Source: Asanoa siamensis (GTDB lineage Bacteria > Actinomycetota > Actinomycetes > Mycobacteriales > Micromonosporaceae). From it: a DNA stretch of 64,000 bases. Location: positions 62,001-126,000 of the forward strand of contig NZ_BONE01000007.1 of assembly GCF_016862555.1 (NCBI RefSeq). The letters are read 5' to 3'. The notes beneath the pieces are model-generated. The model made no database searches and was not told the DNA's origin. It saw only the letters and a list, made by a program, of their open reading frames with translations. Position 1 is the first letter of the stretch; each line of letters begins with the position of its first letter. Shown in pieces: positions 8,945-17,955 of the stretch. A program made the translations under genes and the position numbers.

Positions 8945-10880
8945 TGCGGGCGGGCTTGTCCGTTTCGGCGTTGTCGAACCAGCTGTCCAGCGCGGACGGG
9001 GCGGCCGGCTCCGCCGCTTCCTCGGCCGGCCGCTGCGCGGGGACGTCGTCGACCGCGTCCGGGTGGCCCTGCCACGCCGACAGCGGCAACTCGGCCGGGT
9101 CCTCCGGCTCGTCGAGCGAGTCGTGGGCGGCCAGCGTCGCGTCGTCGGGCGCCATCGCCGGGTGCACCGGCAGCGCGGCGGCCAGCGTCAGCGCCGAGCG
9201 CAGCAGCGGCAGGGCGGCCAGCGCCGCGGCGCCCTCACCGAGCCCGATCCGCAGGTCGAGCATCGGGGTCAGGCCGAGCACGTCGGCGCCGAGCTTGACC
9301 GCCGGGTCCTCGCCGTGGTCCGGCAGCAGGCACCAGTGCCGGGCCTGGCCGGCCAGGTCGCGGGTGACCAACGCGGCCGCGACGCCGACGGGACCGTCGA
9401 GCAGCACCGGGAGCCGGCGCGCGGTGGCGCCGAGGATGAGGCCGGTGGCCACCGCGATGTCGCCGCCGCCGAGGTCGACCAGGACCTGCTTGGCGCTGCG
9501 GGCGTTGCGCCGGACCCGGTGCATGGCGTCGCGGACCGCGGCGCAGCGGATCATCCACGCGTCGTCGTCGATCTCGGCGCCCGGCACGACCACCCGGCCG
9601 AGCACCGCGGCGGGCTCGGCACCGGTCGTCGCGGCCAGCACGGCAGCCGCGGCGGCCGCGGAACCGCTGCCGCAGGCCGCCAGCACCAGCACGTCGACGC
9701 CCGCGTCCGAGGCCTCCTCGGCCAGCCGCCAGCCGTAGCGCAGCGCCGACTCGACCTCCTCGAGCGTCAGCACCTCGCGCTCCTCCATCGCGGCGCACGC
9801 GGGCGCGTCGACGACCTGGAGGGTCGCGCCGGCGTCGGCCGCCAGCCGGGCGATCGGGCCCTCGCCCGCCCGGGCCTGGTCGGCCCGCCGGCGGGACTCG
9901 CCGGGCAGCGTGCCGGCGGAGGCGCCGCCGTTGTGGTCGCCGCGGATCAGCACGACCCGGGGCGACCGCCAGGGCCGCGGGTTGGCCACGCCCTGGGTCG
10001 CGGCGGCGAACTCGACGACCCGCTGCAGCTTGCCGAAGCCGGCGCCGCCCAGGTCGAGCGTGGGCACCCGGTCGTGGGCCTGGGTCGGGCTGTTCTCGTC
10101 GGGCATCGGCAGGGACATGCCCTGCTGGATCACGAGGCCGGTGGCCAGCGCGGGTAGCGACATGGTCGGCCCGGACCAGGCCGGCTGCCCGTCGGCGGCG
10201 GGCCCGTCCGCGCTCGCGGCCGGCGTGGGGGTCGGGGTCAGCACCTCGGGCGAGGTGGCCGGAACGACCGGGGCGGCGGGGGCCGCCGGCTCGCCGGCGG
10301 GGGCCGCCGCCACCTCGGCGGGGCGCTTGAGCCAGGAGACCTGCCCGGCGACCACCAGCGCCACCGCGTCGGCGGCGTCGGCGGCGGCCCGGTTCGTGGT
10401 GCCCAGCGCGTCGGTGTAGGCGCGGCCGACCGTCGTCAGCGGCACCAGCGAGAGGCCGACCTCCGAGGTGACCAGGATCAGCCGCGCGTTGCTCTCCCGT
10501 ACGGCGGTGGCCAGGTCGGCGATCGTCGCCACGTCGTCGGCCGGCTGGCGCGCGGGGTCGATCAGCCCGGTGACCCAGCCGCCCAGGTCGTCGACCAGCA
10601 GCGTCTCGCCCTCCTTGCCGCCGGAGAGGATCTCCAGCAGCCGGGCGGGGTCGGCACCGGTCTCCTCGGTCGGCCAGGCCGCGGGGCGGCGCTCGCGGTG
10701 TGCGGCGACCCGGGCGTCCCAGTCGGGATCGTCGGAGTCGTCGCCGCGCGGGCCGGCGGGGGAGCCGGTCGCGACATAACGGACAGAACCGGTGTCGCCA
10801 ACCAGGGATTCGGCGAACTCGGACTTACCAGACCGGATCCCGCCGAGGACGAGAACGGAGCGCCAGCCGTCTACGGACAT
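8937..10880 (-). CDS. cobU-cobT: CobU-CobT fusion: cobinamide kinase/guanylyltransferase plus DMB phosphoribosyltransferase
   Basis: One 647-residue chain for two steps of cobalamin nucleotide-loop assembly. Residues about 1-190 are CobU: P-loop GGIRSGKSEFAESL, the GTP/kinase segment with LLVDDLGGWV, and LILVTSEVGLSLVP. A Pro/Ala-rich linker (about 195-245) leads to a CobT domain (about 260-590) with IRGDHNGGASAGTLPGE in place of the usual ADHGV region and LGEGAAALAALPLL near its end, keeping the catalytic Glu of the LGEG motif. A final acidic tail of about 70 residues has no known role. ATG 10880 has AAGG upstream; an in-frame extension to 10955 lacks homology. The CobT half is divergent, so activity there is less certain. 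Confidence 0.88.
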   Translation of the reverse strand: MSVDGWRSVLVLGGIRSGKSEFAESLVGDTGSVRYVATGSPAGPRGDDSDDPDWDARVAAHRERRPAAWPTEETGADPARLLEILSGGKEGETLLVDDLGGWVTGLIDPARQPADDVATIADLATAVRESNARLILVTSEVGLSLVPLTTVGRAYTDALGTTNRAAADAADAVALVVAGQVSWLKRPAEVAAAPAGEPAAPAAPVVPATSPEVLTPTPTPAASADGPAADGQPAWSGPTMSLPALATGLVIQQGMSLPMPDENSPTQAHDRVPTLDLGGAGFGKLQRVVEFAAATQGVANPRPWRSPRVVLIRGDHNGGASAGTLPGESRRRADQARAGEGPIARLAADAGATLQVVDAPACAAMEEREVLTLEEVESALRYGWRLAEEASDAGVDVLVLAACGSGSAAAAAAVLAATTGAEPAAVLGRVVVPGAEIDDDAWMIRCAAVRDAMHRVRRNARSAKQVLVDLGGGDIAVATGLILGATARRLPVLLDGPVGVAAALVTRDLAGQARHWCLLPDHGEDPAVKLGADVLGLTPMLDLRIGLGEGAAALAALPLLRSALTLAAALPVHPAMAPDDATLAAHDSLDEPEDPAELPLSAWQGHPDAVDDVPAQRPAEEAAEPAAPSALDSWFDNAETDKPARSA

Positions 10881-10975
10881 GCCCCGTACCTTACGGCCGC
10901 GCGCTGTGCCTCGGGGTAGCGGTGGTCGCCCGACTAGGCTGTCTGACGACGACACATCCGAGGGGAGTCGACAGG

Positions 10976-11176
10976 ATGCCGTGGAGCTGGCGGTACGAGG
11001 GTGCGGACGGTAAGCCGGTGACAGGTCCGGTGGAGACGTTCGGCAGCCAGGCCGACGCCGAGTCGTGGATCGGCCAGACCTGGCGCGACCTCGCCGGCGC
11101 TGGTGTGGCGACCGTCATCCTCGCCGAGGACGACCGGGTCGAATACCGCATGCCCCTGGCCCCCGCGGGCGAATGA
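10976..11176 (+). CDS. Small conserved protein, unknown function
   Basis: A 66-residue acidic protein beginning MPWSWRYEG, preceded by GAGGGGAG eight bases before the ATG. It has the look of a compact alpha/beta fold: AESWIGQTWRDLAGAGV forms an amphipathic helix and ATVILAEDDRVEYRMPL two strands. No Cys or catalytic motif. Its TGA overlaps the ATG of the site-2 protease gene (ATGA), so it is the first gene of a two-gene operon and may be a cytosolic partner of the protease. Confidence 0.75.
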   Translation: MPWSWRYEGADGKPVTGPVETFGSQADAESWIGQTWRDLAGAGVATVILAEDDRVEYRMPLAPAGE

Positions 11177-11964
11177 GCGACTGGCGGCGGTGGGACCCGC
11201 CCGTGCTGGGCCTGCCGCGAGCGGCGTTCCGGCCGAGCGCCATCTTCCTGGCCCTGGTCGGGCTGTTCGCGCTCAGCGGCCTGATGGCCTGGCACCAGGT
11301 CACCCCGCGGCTGGCCGTGTTCCTGTTCGTCGTCTCCGGCTGGCTGGTCTCGCTCTGCCTGCATGAATACGCGCACGCCGTCGTCGCGTACCGGTCCGGC
11401 GACACCGACGTGGCCCACCGCGGCTACCTGACGCTGAACCCGCTCAAGTACAGCAACGTCCTGCTGTCGATCATCCTGCCGCTGCTGGTCGTGGTGCTGG
11501 GCGGCATCGGCCTGCCGGGCGGCGCGGTCTGGGTCGACCACGCGGCGATCCGCGGCCGGCTGCGCAAGTCGCTGATCAGCCTGGCCGGCCCGGCGACCAA
11601 CGTGCTGTTCACGCTGGTCCTGGTGATCCCGTTCGCGTTCGACCCCGACGTCTTCGTACACCTGGAGTTCTGGTCCGGGGTCGCACTGCTGGCGTTCCTG
11701 CAGCTCACCGCGACGGTGCTCAACCTGCTGCCCGTGCCCGGCCTCGACGGCGGCAACGCGCTGCAGCCGTGGCTCAAGCCCAACACCCGGCGGATGTACG
11801 ACGTGCTGGCGCCGTACGGCTTCATCCTGCTGTTCGTGCTGCTCTGGGAGCCGACGGTCAACCGCTACTTCTTCGACGCGGTCTACGCGGTCGGCGACCT
11901 GCTCGGCCTCGACCGCCAGCTCTACGCGCTGGGCTTCGACCTCATCCGGTTCTGGCAGCGCTGA
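11173..11964 (+). CDS. Site-2 protease family (M50) membrane metalloprotease
   Basis: A 263-residue polytopic membrane protein. The zinc motif HEYAHA starts at H64 (H64, E65, H68) inside a hydrophobic helix, and the second metal ligand lies in NLLPVPGLDGGNAL near residue 190, the LDG motif of M50 rhomboid-like intramembrane proteases. About six transmembrane helices; no PDZ domain, so it belongs to the compact SpoIVFB/sll0862-like group. It is translationally coupled to the 66-residue gene before it. Natural substrate unknown; in the family these cleave anti-sigma factors or signal-peptide remnants. Confidence 0.88.
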   Translation: MSDWRRWDPPVLGLPRAAFRPSAIFLALVGLFALSGLMAWHQVTPRLAVFLFVVSGWLVSLCLHEYAHAVVAYRSGDTDVAHRGYLTLNPLKYSNVLLSIILPLLVVVLGGIGLPGGAVWVDHAAIRGRLRKSLISLAGPATNVLFTLVLVIPFAFDPDVFVHLEFWSGVALLAFLQLTATVLNLLPVPGLDGGNALQPWLKPNTRRMYDVLAPYGFILLFVLLWEPTVNRYFFDAVYAVGDLLGLDRQLYALGFDLIRFWQR

Positions 11965-11974
11965 CCGGGCTGAC

Positions 11975-12002
11975 GGCGGCGCGGCCGGGAAGCCGCGCCG
12001 CC
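11975..12002. terminator. Hairpin between convergent genes
   Basis: Perfect 11-bp stem GGCGGCGCGGC/GCCGCGCCGCC with a 6-nt loop. It starts 10 bases after the site-2 protease stop and ends 7 bases before the aldo/keto reductase stop. No T-run. Confidence 0.7.
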
Positions 12003-12009
12003 GCCACCG

Positions 12010-13029
12010 TCAGGCGCGGATGTCCCGCGGCGACTGGGTCCGGGCCGGGTCGCGCTCGACCAGCCCGCCGAGGACCTCGTCGATCTGCTTGAGGAGGCTC
12101 TCCTCGAGCTTCACGCCGGCGGCCTTGACGTTGTCGTGCACCTGCTCCGGCCGGGTCGCGCCCACGATCGCCGAGGCGACGTTGGGGTTCTGCAGCACCC
12201 ACGCGACCGCGAGCTGGGCCATGGTCAGCCCCGCCTCCGCGGCCAGCGGCTTGAGCTGCTGCACCGCGGTCAGCACCTCGTCGGACATGAACCGGGAGAT
12301 GACCTCCGGCTCGTCGCTGCCGCGCGAGCCGGCCGGCGCCGGCTGGCCCGGAAGGTATTTACCGGTCAGCACGCCCTGGGCGATCGGCGACCAGACGATC
12401 TGGCTGATGCCCAGCTCCTCGGAGGCCGGGACGACCTCGGCCTCGATGACCCGCCACAGCATCGAATACTGCGGCTGGTTGGAGACCAGCGGGATGTGCA
12501 GCTCGCGGGCCAGCTTGTGGGCGGCGCGCAGCTCCTCCGCCCGCCACTCCGAGACGCCGATGTAGTGGGCCTTGCCGGCGCGCACGACGTCGGCGAACGC
12601 CTCCATCGTCTCCTCGAGCGGCGTGCCGTAGTCGAACCGGTGCGCCTGGTAGAGGTCGACGTAGTCGGTCTGCAGGCGGCGCAGCGAGCCGTCGATCGAC
12701 GCCATGATGTGCTTGCGGGACAGCCCGCGGTCGTTCCGGCCGGGGGTGACGCTGTCGTCCGGGCCGGAGGGGACCGCCGGCCAGTAGACCTTGGTGAAGA
12801 TCTCGAGACCTTCACGACGCTGACCCTTCAGCGCGCGGCCGAGGACGGCCTCGGCGCGGGTGCCGGCGTACACGTCGGCGGTGTCGAACGTCGTGATGCC
12901 GGCGTCGAGGGCGGCATTGACGCACGCGACCGCGGCGTCCTCCTCGACCTGAGAACCGTGGGTGATCCAGTTGCCGTACGAGATCTCGCTGACCAACAGG
13001 CCGGATCGGCCTAGGGTACGGAAGTTCAT
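12010..13029 (-). CDS. Aldo/keto reductase (voltage-gated K+ channel beta-subunit-like)
   Basis: NADPH-dependent oxidoreductase with a (beta/alpha)8 barrel, 339 residues. Family motifs are MNFRTLGRSGLLVSEISYG at the N-terminus, TFDTADVYAGTRAE (catalytic Asp and Tyr, about residues 47-60), a Lys in EIFTKVYW, and SIDGSLRRLQTDYVDLYQAHR with the catalytic His. The NADP-binding end reads SAIVGATRPEQV. The ATG at 13029 begins the conserved fold; the longer open frame upstream is noise. Best match by memory is the AKR group of YghZ and Kv-beta proteins that reduce aldehydes. Substrate unknown. A second, broken reductase of the same superfamily lies at 39284. Confidence 0.92.
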   Translation of the reverse strand: MNFRTLGRSGLLVSEISYGNWITHGSQVEEDAAVACVNAALDAGITTFDTADVYAGTRAEAVLGRALKGQRREGLEIFTKVYWPAVPSGPDDSVTPGRNDRGLSRKHIMASIDGSLRRLQTDYVDLYQAHRFDYGTPLEETMEAFADVVRAGKAHYIGVSEWRAEELRAAHKLARELHIPLVSNQPQYSMLWRVIEAEVVPASEELGISQIVWSPIAQGVLTGKYLPGQPAPAGSRGSDEPEVISRFMSDEVLTAVQQLKPLAAEAGLTMAQLAVAWVLQNPNVASAIVGATRPEQVHDNVKAAGVKLEESLLKQIDEVLGGLVERDPARTQSPRDIRA

Positions 13030-13079
13030 GTTCGACAGACTATCGACATGCCCATGTGTAACTTGGCTGGCCTGTACAG

Positions 13080-16000
13080 CTAGAGCACGGGCTTGGTGTC
13101 CGCGAGCAGGCGGTCGATCTCCTCGGTCACCGCGTTCCGGCTGCCGTGCACGATGTCGATCAGCGGCAGGCCGCGGCGGTCGAGCGCGCCCCACAACCCC
13201 TGCCCGCCGCCGACGAGGAACGCGACCGGGTGGATGACCAGCGCCGGGAAACGCGGTGGCACGATCACGCGACCGTTGCGGTCGACGACGCCGAGGCGCC
13301 CGCCGGAGTCCACGACGGCCAGACCCTCGTCGGTGAAACCGTCGACGTAGCGCCCGTCGGTCAGCGCGGTCGCGAACCCGGTGTACTGCGGCGGCAACAC
13401 GGTGCGACCGCTCTTGTCGATCGCGCCCCACGCACCCCGCTTCACCGCCGCCACGCCGCCGCGGAACGGCCGTACGTCCTCGAACCCGATGTTGATCGCG
13501 ACGTTGCCGGACTTCTCGATGGCGAGCCAGTTGCCGCGCCCGTTGTGCGATACCCAGGCGAGCCCGTCGTGGAACGAGCCGACCTCGCGGTAGCCCAGCG
13601 ACGCGAAGATGAGCACCTCGCCGGACTCGTCGATCAGCTCCCACGGCTCGGTCTCGGGCCGCCGCACCCAGGCGACGCCGTCCTTGAACGGCTGCACCTC
13701 GGCGTAGCTCGGCGCGATCGCCCAGTCGCCCTCGGTGTCCACGTAGCCCCAGCGCTGCACCTTGTCACTGAACATCGGCTTCGGCGGCTTGTGGATCTGC
13801 AGGATCTCGTCCTCGTCCCGCGGGTAGGGGCCGAGGCCGTGCTTTGCCACCTTGGCCAGCACGGCGTCCAGCGCCTGCTCGGTCCGGGCGATCAGCTCCG
13901 GATCGTCCACCTTGCGCAGATCGAGGGCCTTCTCGAAGTGGTTGCACGCTTCGATGTAGCGGCCCTGGTCGTAGCAGGACCGCCCGGCGTGCTCGTGCAT
14001 CGTGGCCCGCAGCCGGTCGGGCAGCTCGGGGGAGTTGGCCAGCGCATTGAGCCGGTCGGCCTCGGCGTAGTCGCCGCGCCACTGCAGCACGTGCGCGAGC
14101 CGCGCCTGGGCGATCGCGATGCGGCGCAGCTCGCCGGTCGCCTCGGCGTGCGCGAGGGCGAGCTTGCCGTCGGCGAGGGCCTTGCCGAGGTCGCCGAGAA
14201 TCCGCGAGACGACGGCGCGCAGGCTCAGCAGCCGGGCCCGCGCCGGGTTGTCGGTGGCGGCCTCGAGCTTGACGGAGAGCTGATCGCGCACCGTACGCAG
14301 CTCGTCCGGGTCCTCGACGAGCTCGCGCAGCGTCTCGTGGTGGAACCGCCACTGGTAGTTGGCGAGCACCTGCTCCGGGTCCATGGGCTCGGGTTCGGGC
14401 TCGCCCCCGTCCTCGTCCTCGCCCTCGTCGGTGGCGGGGACGACCGGGTGCAGCATGGTGGGGGCGCGCAGGGCGGTGGCGGCGCCGGCGGCGGTGCCTT
14501 CCGGCACCGGCAGCACGGTGTCCGCGGAGGCTTTCTCGCCGTCTTCCGGTGCGGGCTCCGCGTCGGCTTGCGGTTCTTCCGGGGATACGCGCGACGGTGC
14601 GGGACCGGCATCCTCGGCGGTGCTGCCGCTCGGTGCCGCGTCGTCGTCGACCGGGGCGGCGGCCTGCTCGGCGGCGGTGGTGGTCTCCCCGCCCGGCTCG
14701 TCGTCCGCGTCGTCCGGCGCCGCTTCGACCGTTTCGGGGACGGCTTCGGTGGCCGGCTCGGCCGTCGACGGCGGTGTGGAGACGGGGCGGGCTTCGTGCA
14801 GATCCAGCCGCATGCCCTCGACGGCCGGCGGTTTGGGAGCGGGCGTCGGGGCAGGCTCGCCGGCCTCGACGGCCGGCACCTCGTCGGCGGTCTCGACCGG
14901 CGCGGCCTCGTCGTTGACCGGCTCGGCCTCCTGCCCGGACGCACCCTCCTGGCCGGGTTCGGCCGCGTCCGGGACCGCTGCGGTCTCCGCGACGGGCGCG
15001 CTGTCCTGGACCGGCTCGGTCTCCTGCACCGGCTCGGTCTCCTGGACCAGCTCGGTCTCCTGCACCGGCTCAGCTGCCTGGACCGGTTCCACCGGCTCGG
15101 CCGCCGGGGCGGGCGCCGGTTCCTCGGCAGGTGCCGCCGCATCGACCGACGCCACAGGCTCAACCGGCTCGGAAGCCTCGACGGGTTCCTCGACCGGCGC
15201 GGGAGGCTCGACAGCGGCCTCGACGGGCGCGGGAGGCTCAACCGGCTCGGCGGGCTCGACGGCAGTCTCGACCGGCTCGGTGGGCTCGGCGGCTTCCTCG
15301 ACCGGCTCGGTGGGCTCGGCGGCTTCCTCGACCGACTCGGTCGGCTCGGCGGCCTCCCCGACGGACTCGGTCGGCTCGGTGGCTTCCTCGACCGGCGTTT
15401 GCTCAGGTGCCGGCGCGGTAGCCGCCGCAGCGAACCAGCCGACCTCGTCCCGGGCCGGGGCGGGTTCCGCCGCGGCCGGCGCGCCGTCCTCGGGCGCGGC
15501 GTGCAACTCCTCGTCGGAGATCCGCCGCGGGTAGGCGGGCGCCGCCTCACCCGACCGCGGCGCAGGCACGCGAACCTCGGCCTCGGCCGCGGGCGCGGCC
15601 TCCTTCGCCTCGACCGGCGTCGGCTCCCCGAGCTCAGGCACGAACGGCGGCGGCGGCGCGACCAGCCACGGCTCGGGCGACCCACCGTCGCGCTCGGACC
15701 GGCGCGGGGCGTCCGCCGCCGGTTGCCGAGGCGGAGGCGCCGACAACGGCGCGGTCGGCAGATCATCGACATGCCGCTTGCCGCGCGTGGGTGCGGCGGT
15801 GTCGTGCCGCGCGGCTGGCCGCTCGTCGCGGGCCGGGCCCGGTTCGCGGACCGGCGCACCGCGTTCATCGCGCGTGGGCGCCGCGGTGTCGTGGCGCGCG
15901 GCGGGCCGCTCGTCGCGCTCGCGGAACGGCACGACACGCTCGTCACGCGTAGCCGCGGCGCTGTCCTGTCGTGCGGCGGGCCGCTCGTCGCGAGCCGGGG

Positions 16001-17783
16001 TCGCCTCGCGGAACGGCGCACCGCGCTCGTCGCGCGGTGGTGCGGCGGCGTCGTGCCGTGCGGCGGGCCGTTCGTCGCGGTCGCGGAAGGGCACGACGCG
16101 GTCGTCGTGGGTCGGCGCGGGTTCGCGGAACGGCGCACCGCGCTCGTCGCGCGGTGGTGCGGCGGTGTCGTGGCGTGCGGCGGGTCGTTCGTCGCGGTCG
16201 CGGAAGGGCACGACGCGGTCGTCGTGGGTCGGCATCGGCTCGCGGAACGGCGCGCCGCGTTCGTCACGCGTGGGCGCGGCGGTGTCGTGCCGCACGGCGG
16301 GCCGCTCGTCGCGGTCGCGGAACGGCACCACCCGCTCGTCGCGGTGCGGCGCCTCGGGGCGCAGTGGGGTCTGCTCGTGGAACGCGGCCGGCCGCTCGTC
16401 GCGGTAGGGCCGCCGCTCCGGCTCGCGGTACGGCTCGCCCCGGCGCGGCTCGTCCCGGTAGCCCGGCGACACCGGGTCCGCGGCGCGGTCCCGGTCGCGG
16501 CGCGCCGGCCGTTCGCCCCTGCGCGGATCCCCTCCCTCAGGCCGGATGGTGGTCCAGCCGTCGGCAGCGTCCGCACCCCACCCGCCGGGACGGTCCGTCC
16601 GTTGCGGTGCGTCGCGGTCGTCGTAGGGGCGGCCGCGACGACCCTCGTCGTGCAGCGCCGCAGGGCGGTCGGCCTGGCGGGGTGGTCCCGCCGGGCGCCG
16701 CCCGCCCGGCCGCTCGTCCGGGAAGTCGGAGAACTGGCGCGGGTCGGACTCGCGCGGGTACCCGGGCGACACCGGACCCGCCGGGCCGCGCCGGCCGTCG
16801 CCGTGGTCCCGGCCGTCCGGGCGTCCGCCGCGGTCGTCCTGGAAGGCGGCCTCGCGGCCGGGAAGGCCCCGCGGCCGGTCGTCCCAGTCCGGGCCCGCGG
16901 GCGAGTGCGGCCGGTCGTCCCAACCCGGCCCCGCGGGGGAGAGCGGCCGGTCGTCCCAGCCCTGTCGGGGCCGCGCCCGCTGCCGGTCCGGTCCGGCCGG
17001 CGACTGCGGACGCCCGGCCCAGTCCGGCCCGGGGCGCGCCGGGCGGTCGTCGTACCCAGGCGCACGCCCGCGGTCCTCGTACGCCGGCCCACGCCCGCGT
17101 CCGCGGTCGTCCCGGTCGGGGCCGGGCCCGCGTCCGTCGTGGAAGGCCGCCTCGCGGCCCGGCGGCGGCACCCGCCGCTCGACCGAACCGCGACCCCGTG
17201 CCGCGGGTCGGCCCGCGCCGTCGACGGGAGAGATCGGGTGCGGTGCGCGCGGATCCGGCATGTGCGGGTCGGTCGCGCTCAGGTCGGCCAGCCGCGGGTC
17301 GTCGTTGTAGCTCTCGGCGACCGGCTCCGGTGTCGACCGGCCGCGCACCGATGCCCGGCCCGCGGAGGCCCGCCGCGGCGGCTCGCCCGGGTAGCGCTCG
17401 CCGCCCGCGGCCGCCCACTCGTCGGTGCGTTCGTTCACCCATGACGGCTCGCTCGACGGGGCGCGCTGCGCACCCAGGCCGCCCGACCCACCGGCGCCGC
17501 CGCCGGGAGACGCGCCGTCGACCCAACCCGGACCGCCCGGGCCGGCCGGTACGCCGGTCGGGGCCCAACCCGGGGCGGGCGGGCGGTCCTTGGCCCACGC
17601 CCAGGGATCGTTCGGGTCCTTGTATCCGCCACCACCGGTGGAACCGGAGTCGCTGCGACCGAGCTCGCGCAGCCAGCTGTCCTCGTCGCCCCAGCCGCTG
17701 TCTAGTCGGGCGTCGTCACCGCCGCGCTTGCCGCGCCCGCGCCCGCCGTCGCGGCGCCGGCGTTCGCCGTGCTCGTTGCTCAT
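13080..17783 (-). CDS. Giant low-complexity protein with C-terminal TPR-like and WG repeats
   Basis: A 1567-residue protein in three parts. Residues 1 to about 1140 are disordered: Arg/Gly/Pro/Asp-rich, with a 39-residue tandem repeat (RDERPAARHDTAAP) and Glu/Pro/Val repeats (EEAAEPTEPV, QETEPV). Residues about 1145-1335 are helical and TPR-like (RARLLSLRAVVSRILGDLGK, then DQGRYIEACNHFEKAL). The last about 228 residues hold WG-type beta repeats (WGYVDTEGDWAIAPSYAEVQ, WGAIDKSGRTVLPPQYTGF, VVDRNGRVIVPPRFP). No signal peptide or membrane helix is visible. I chose ATG 17783 because a longer start would cover the promoter of the divergent exporter. No known function; the architecture suggests a cytosolic scaffold. 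Confidence 0.85.
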   Translation of the reverse strand: MSNEHGERRRRDGGRGRGKRGGDDARLDSGWGDEDSWLRELGRSDSGSTGGGGYKDPNDPWAWAKDRPPAPGWAPTGVPAGPGGPGWVDGASPGGGAGGSGGLGAQRAPSSEPSWVNERTDEWAAAGGERYPGEPPRRASAGRASVRGRSTPEPVAESYNDDPRLADLSATDPHMPDPRAPHPISPVDGAGRPAARGRGSVERRVPPPGREAAFHDGRGPGPDRDDRGRGRGPAYEDRGRAPGYDDRPARPGPDWAGRPQSPAGPDRQRARPRQGWDDRPLSPAGPGWDDRPHSPAGPDWDDRPRGLPGREAAFQDDRGGRPDGRDHGDGRRGPAGPVSPGYPRESDPRQFSDFPDERPGGRRPAGPPRQADRPAALHDEGRRGRPYDDRDAPQRTDRPGGWGADAADGWTTIRPEGGDPRRGERPARRDRDRAADPVSPGYRDEPRRGEPYREPERRPYRDERPAAFHEQTPLRPEAPHRDERVVPFRDRDERPAVRHDTAAPTRDERGAPFREPMPTHDDRVVPFRDRDERPAARHDTAAPPRDERGAPFREPAPTHDDRVVPFRDRDERPAARHDAAAPPRDERGAPFREATPARDERPAARQDSAAATRDERVVPFRERDERPAARHDTAAPTRDERGAPVREPGPARDERPAARHDTAAPTRGKRHVDDLPTAPLSAPPPRQPAADAPRRSERDGGSPEPWLVAPPPPFVPELGEPTPVEAKEAAPAAEAEVRVPAPRSGEAAPAYPRRISDEELHAAPEDGAPAAAEPAPARDEVGWFAAAATAPAPEQTPVEEATEPTESVGEAAEPTESVEEAAEPTEPVEEAAEPTEPVETAVEPAEPVEPPAPVEAAVEPPAPVEEPVEASEPVEPVASVDAAAPAEEPAPAPAAEPVEPVQAAEPVQETELVQETEPVQETEPVQDSAPVAETAAVPDAAEPGQEGASGQEAEPVNDEAAPVETADEVPAVEAGEPAPTPAPKPPAVEGMRLDLHEARPVSTPPSTAEPATEAVPETVEAAPDDADDEPGGETTTAAEQAAAPVDDDAAPSGSTAEDAGPAPSRVSPEEPQADAEPAPEDGEKASADTVLPVPEGTAAGAATALRAPTMLHPVVPATDEGEDEDGGEPEPEPMDPEQVLANYQWRFHHETLRELVEDPDELRTVRDQLSVKLEAATDNPARARLLSLRAVVSRILGDLGKALADGKLALAHAEATGELRRIAIAQARLAHVLQWRGDYAEADRLNALANSPELPDRLRATMHEHAGRSCYDQGRYIEACNHFEKALDLRKVDDPELIARTEQALDAVLAKVAKHGLGPYPRDEDEILQIHKPPKPMFSDKVQRWGYVDTEGDWAIAPSYAEVQPFKDGVAWVRRPETEPWELIDESGEVLIFASLGYREVGSFHDGLAWVSHNGRGNWLAIEKSGNVAINIGFEDVRPFRGGVAAVKRGAWGAIDKSGRTVLPPQYTGFATALTDGRYVDGFTDEGLAVVDSGGRLGVVDRNGRVIVPPRFPALVIHPVAFLVGGGQGLWGALDRRGLPLIDIVHGSRNAVTEEIDRLLADTKPVL
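15270..15360 (-). repeat. 30-bp coding tandem repeat (EEAAEPTEPV)
   Basis: Three consecutive near-identical 30-bp units inside the giant WG gene encode the decapeptide EEAAEPTEPV. The first two copies in plus orientation are identical and later ones differ by a few bases. Just downstream in plus coordinates (about 15000-15080, reversed) an 18-bp unit encoding QETEPV repeats in the same way. Confidence 0.85.
16018..16330 (-). repeat. 117-bp coding tandem repeat (39 residues)
   Basis: The landmark CCGCG(C/T)TCGTC recurs at 16021, 16138 and 16255, exactly 117 bp apart, with high identity between copies. Each unit encodes 39 residues beginning RDERGAPFREP and ending ARHDTAAPP. Shorter, degenerate relatives continue to about 15780. 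The length is a multiple of three, so copy-number change would keep the reading frame. Confidence 0.9.
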
Positions 17784-17955
17784 CCGCGCACGCCGATCCG
17801 TCGATCTGTCCCCGCGCGCGAGCCGCTGGAGCGCGGTTCGCGTCGATCCATCACGGCGGGTCACCTCGTCGGAATTTGTGTCGCGCGGCATCCGCCGGCA
17901 CCCGATACTGTCATGCGGCCCGATACGGCGTATGTCGCGGATGGAGGGTAACGGC

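Noticed and set aside
10881-10975. Cobalamin riboswitch upstream of the cobU-cobT fusion.
   Set aside because: The gap to the divergent gene is only 95 bp and lacks the B12-box; too short for the element.
13146-17444. A 1432-codon open frame on the plus strand.
   Set aside because: Antisense shadow of the giant WG gene; its repetitive character is inherited from the repeats of that gene.
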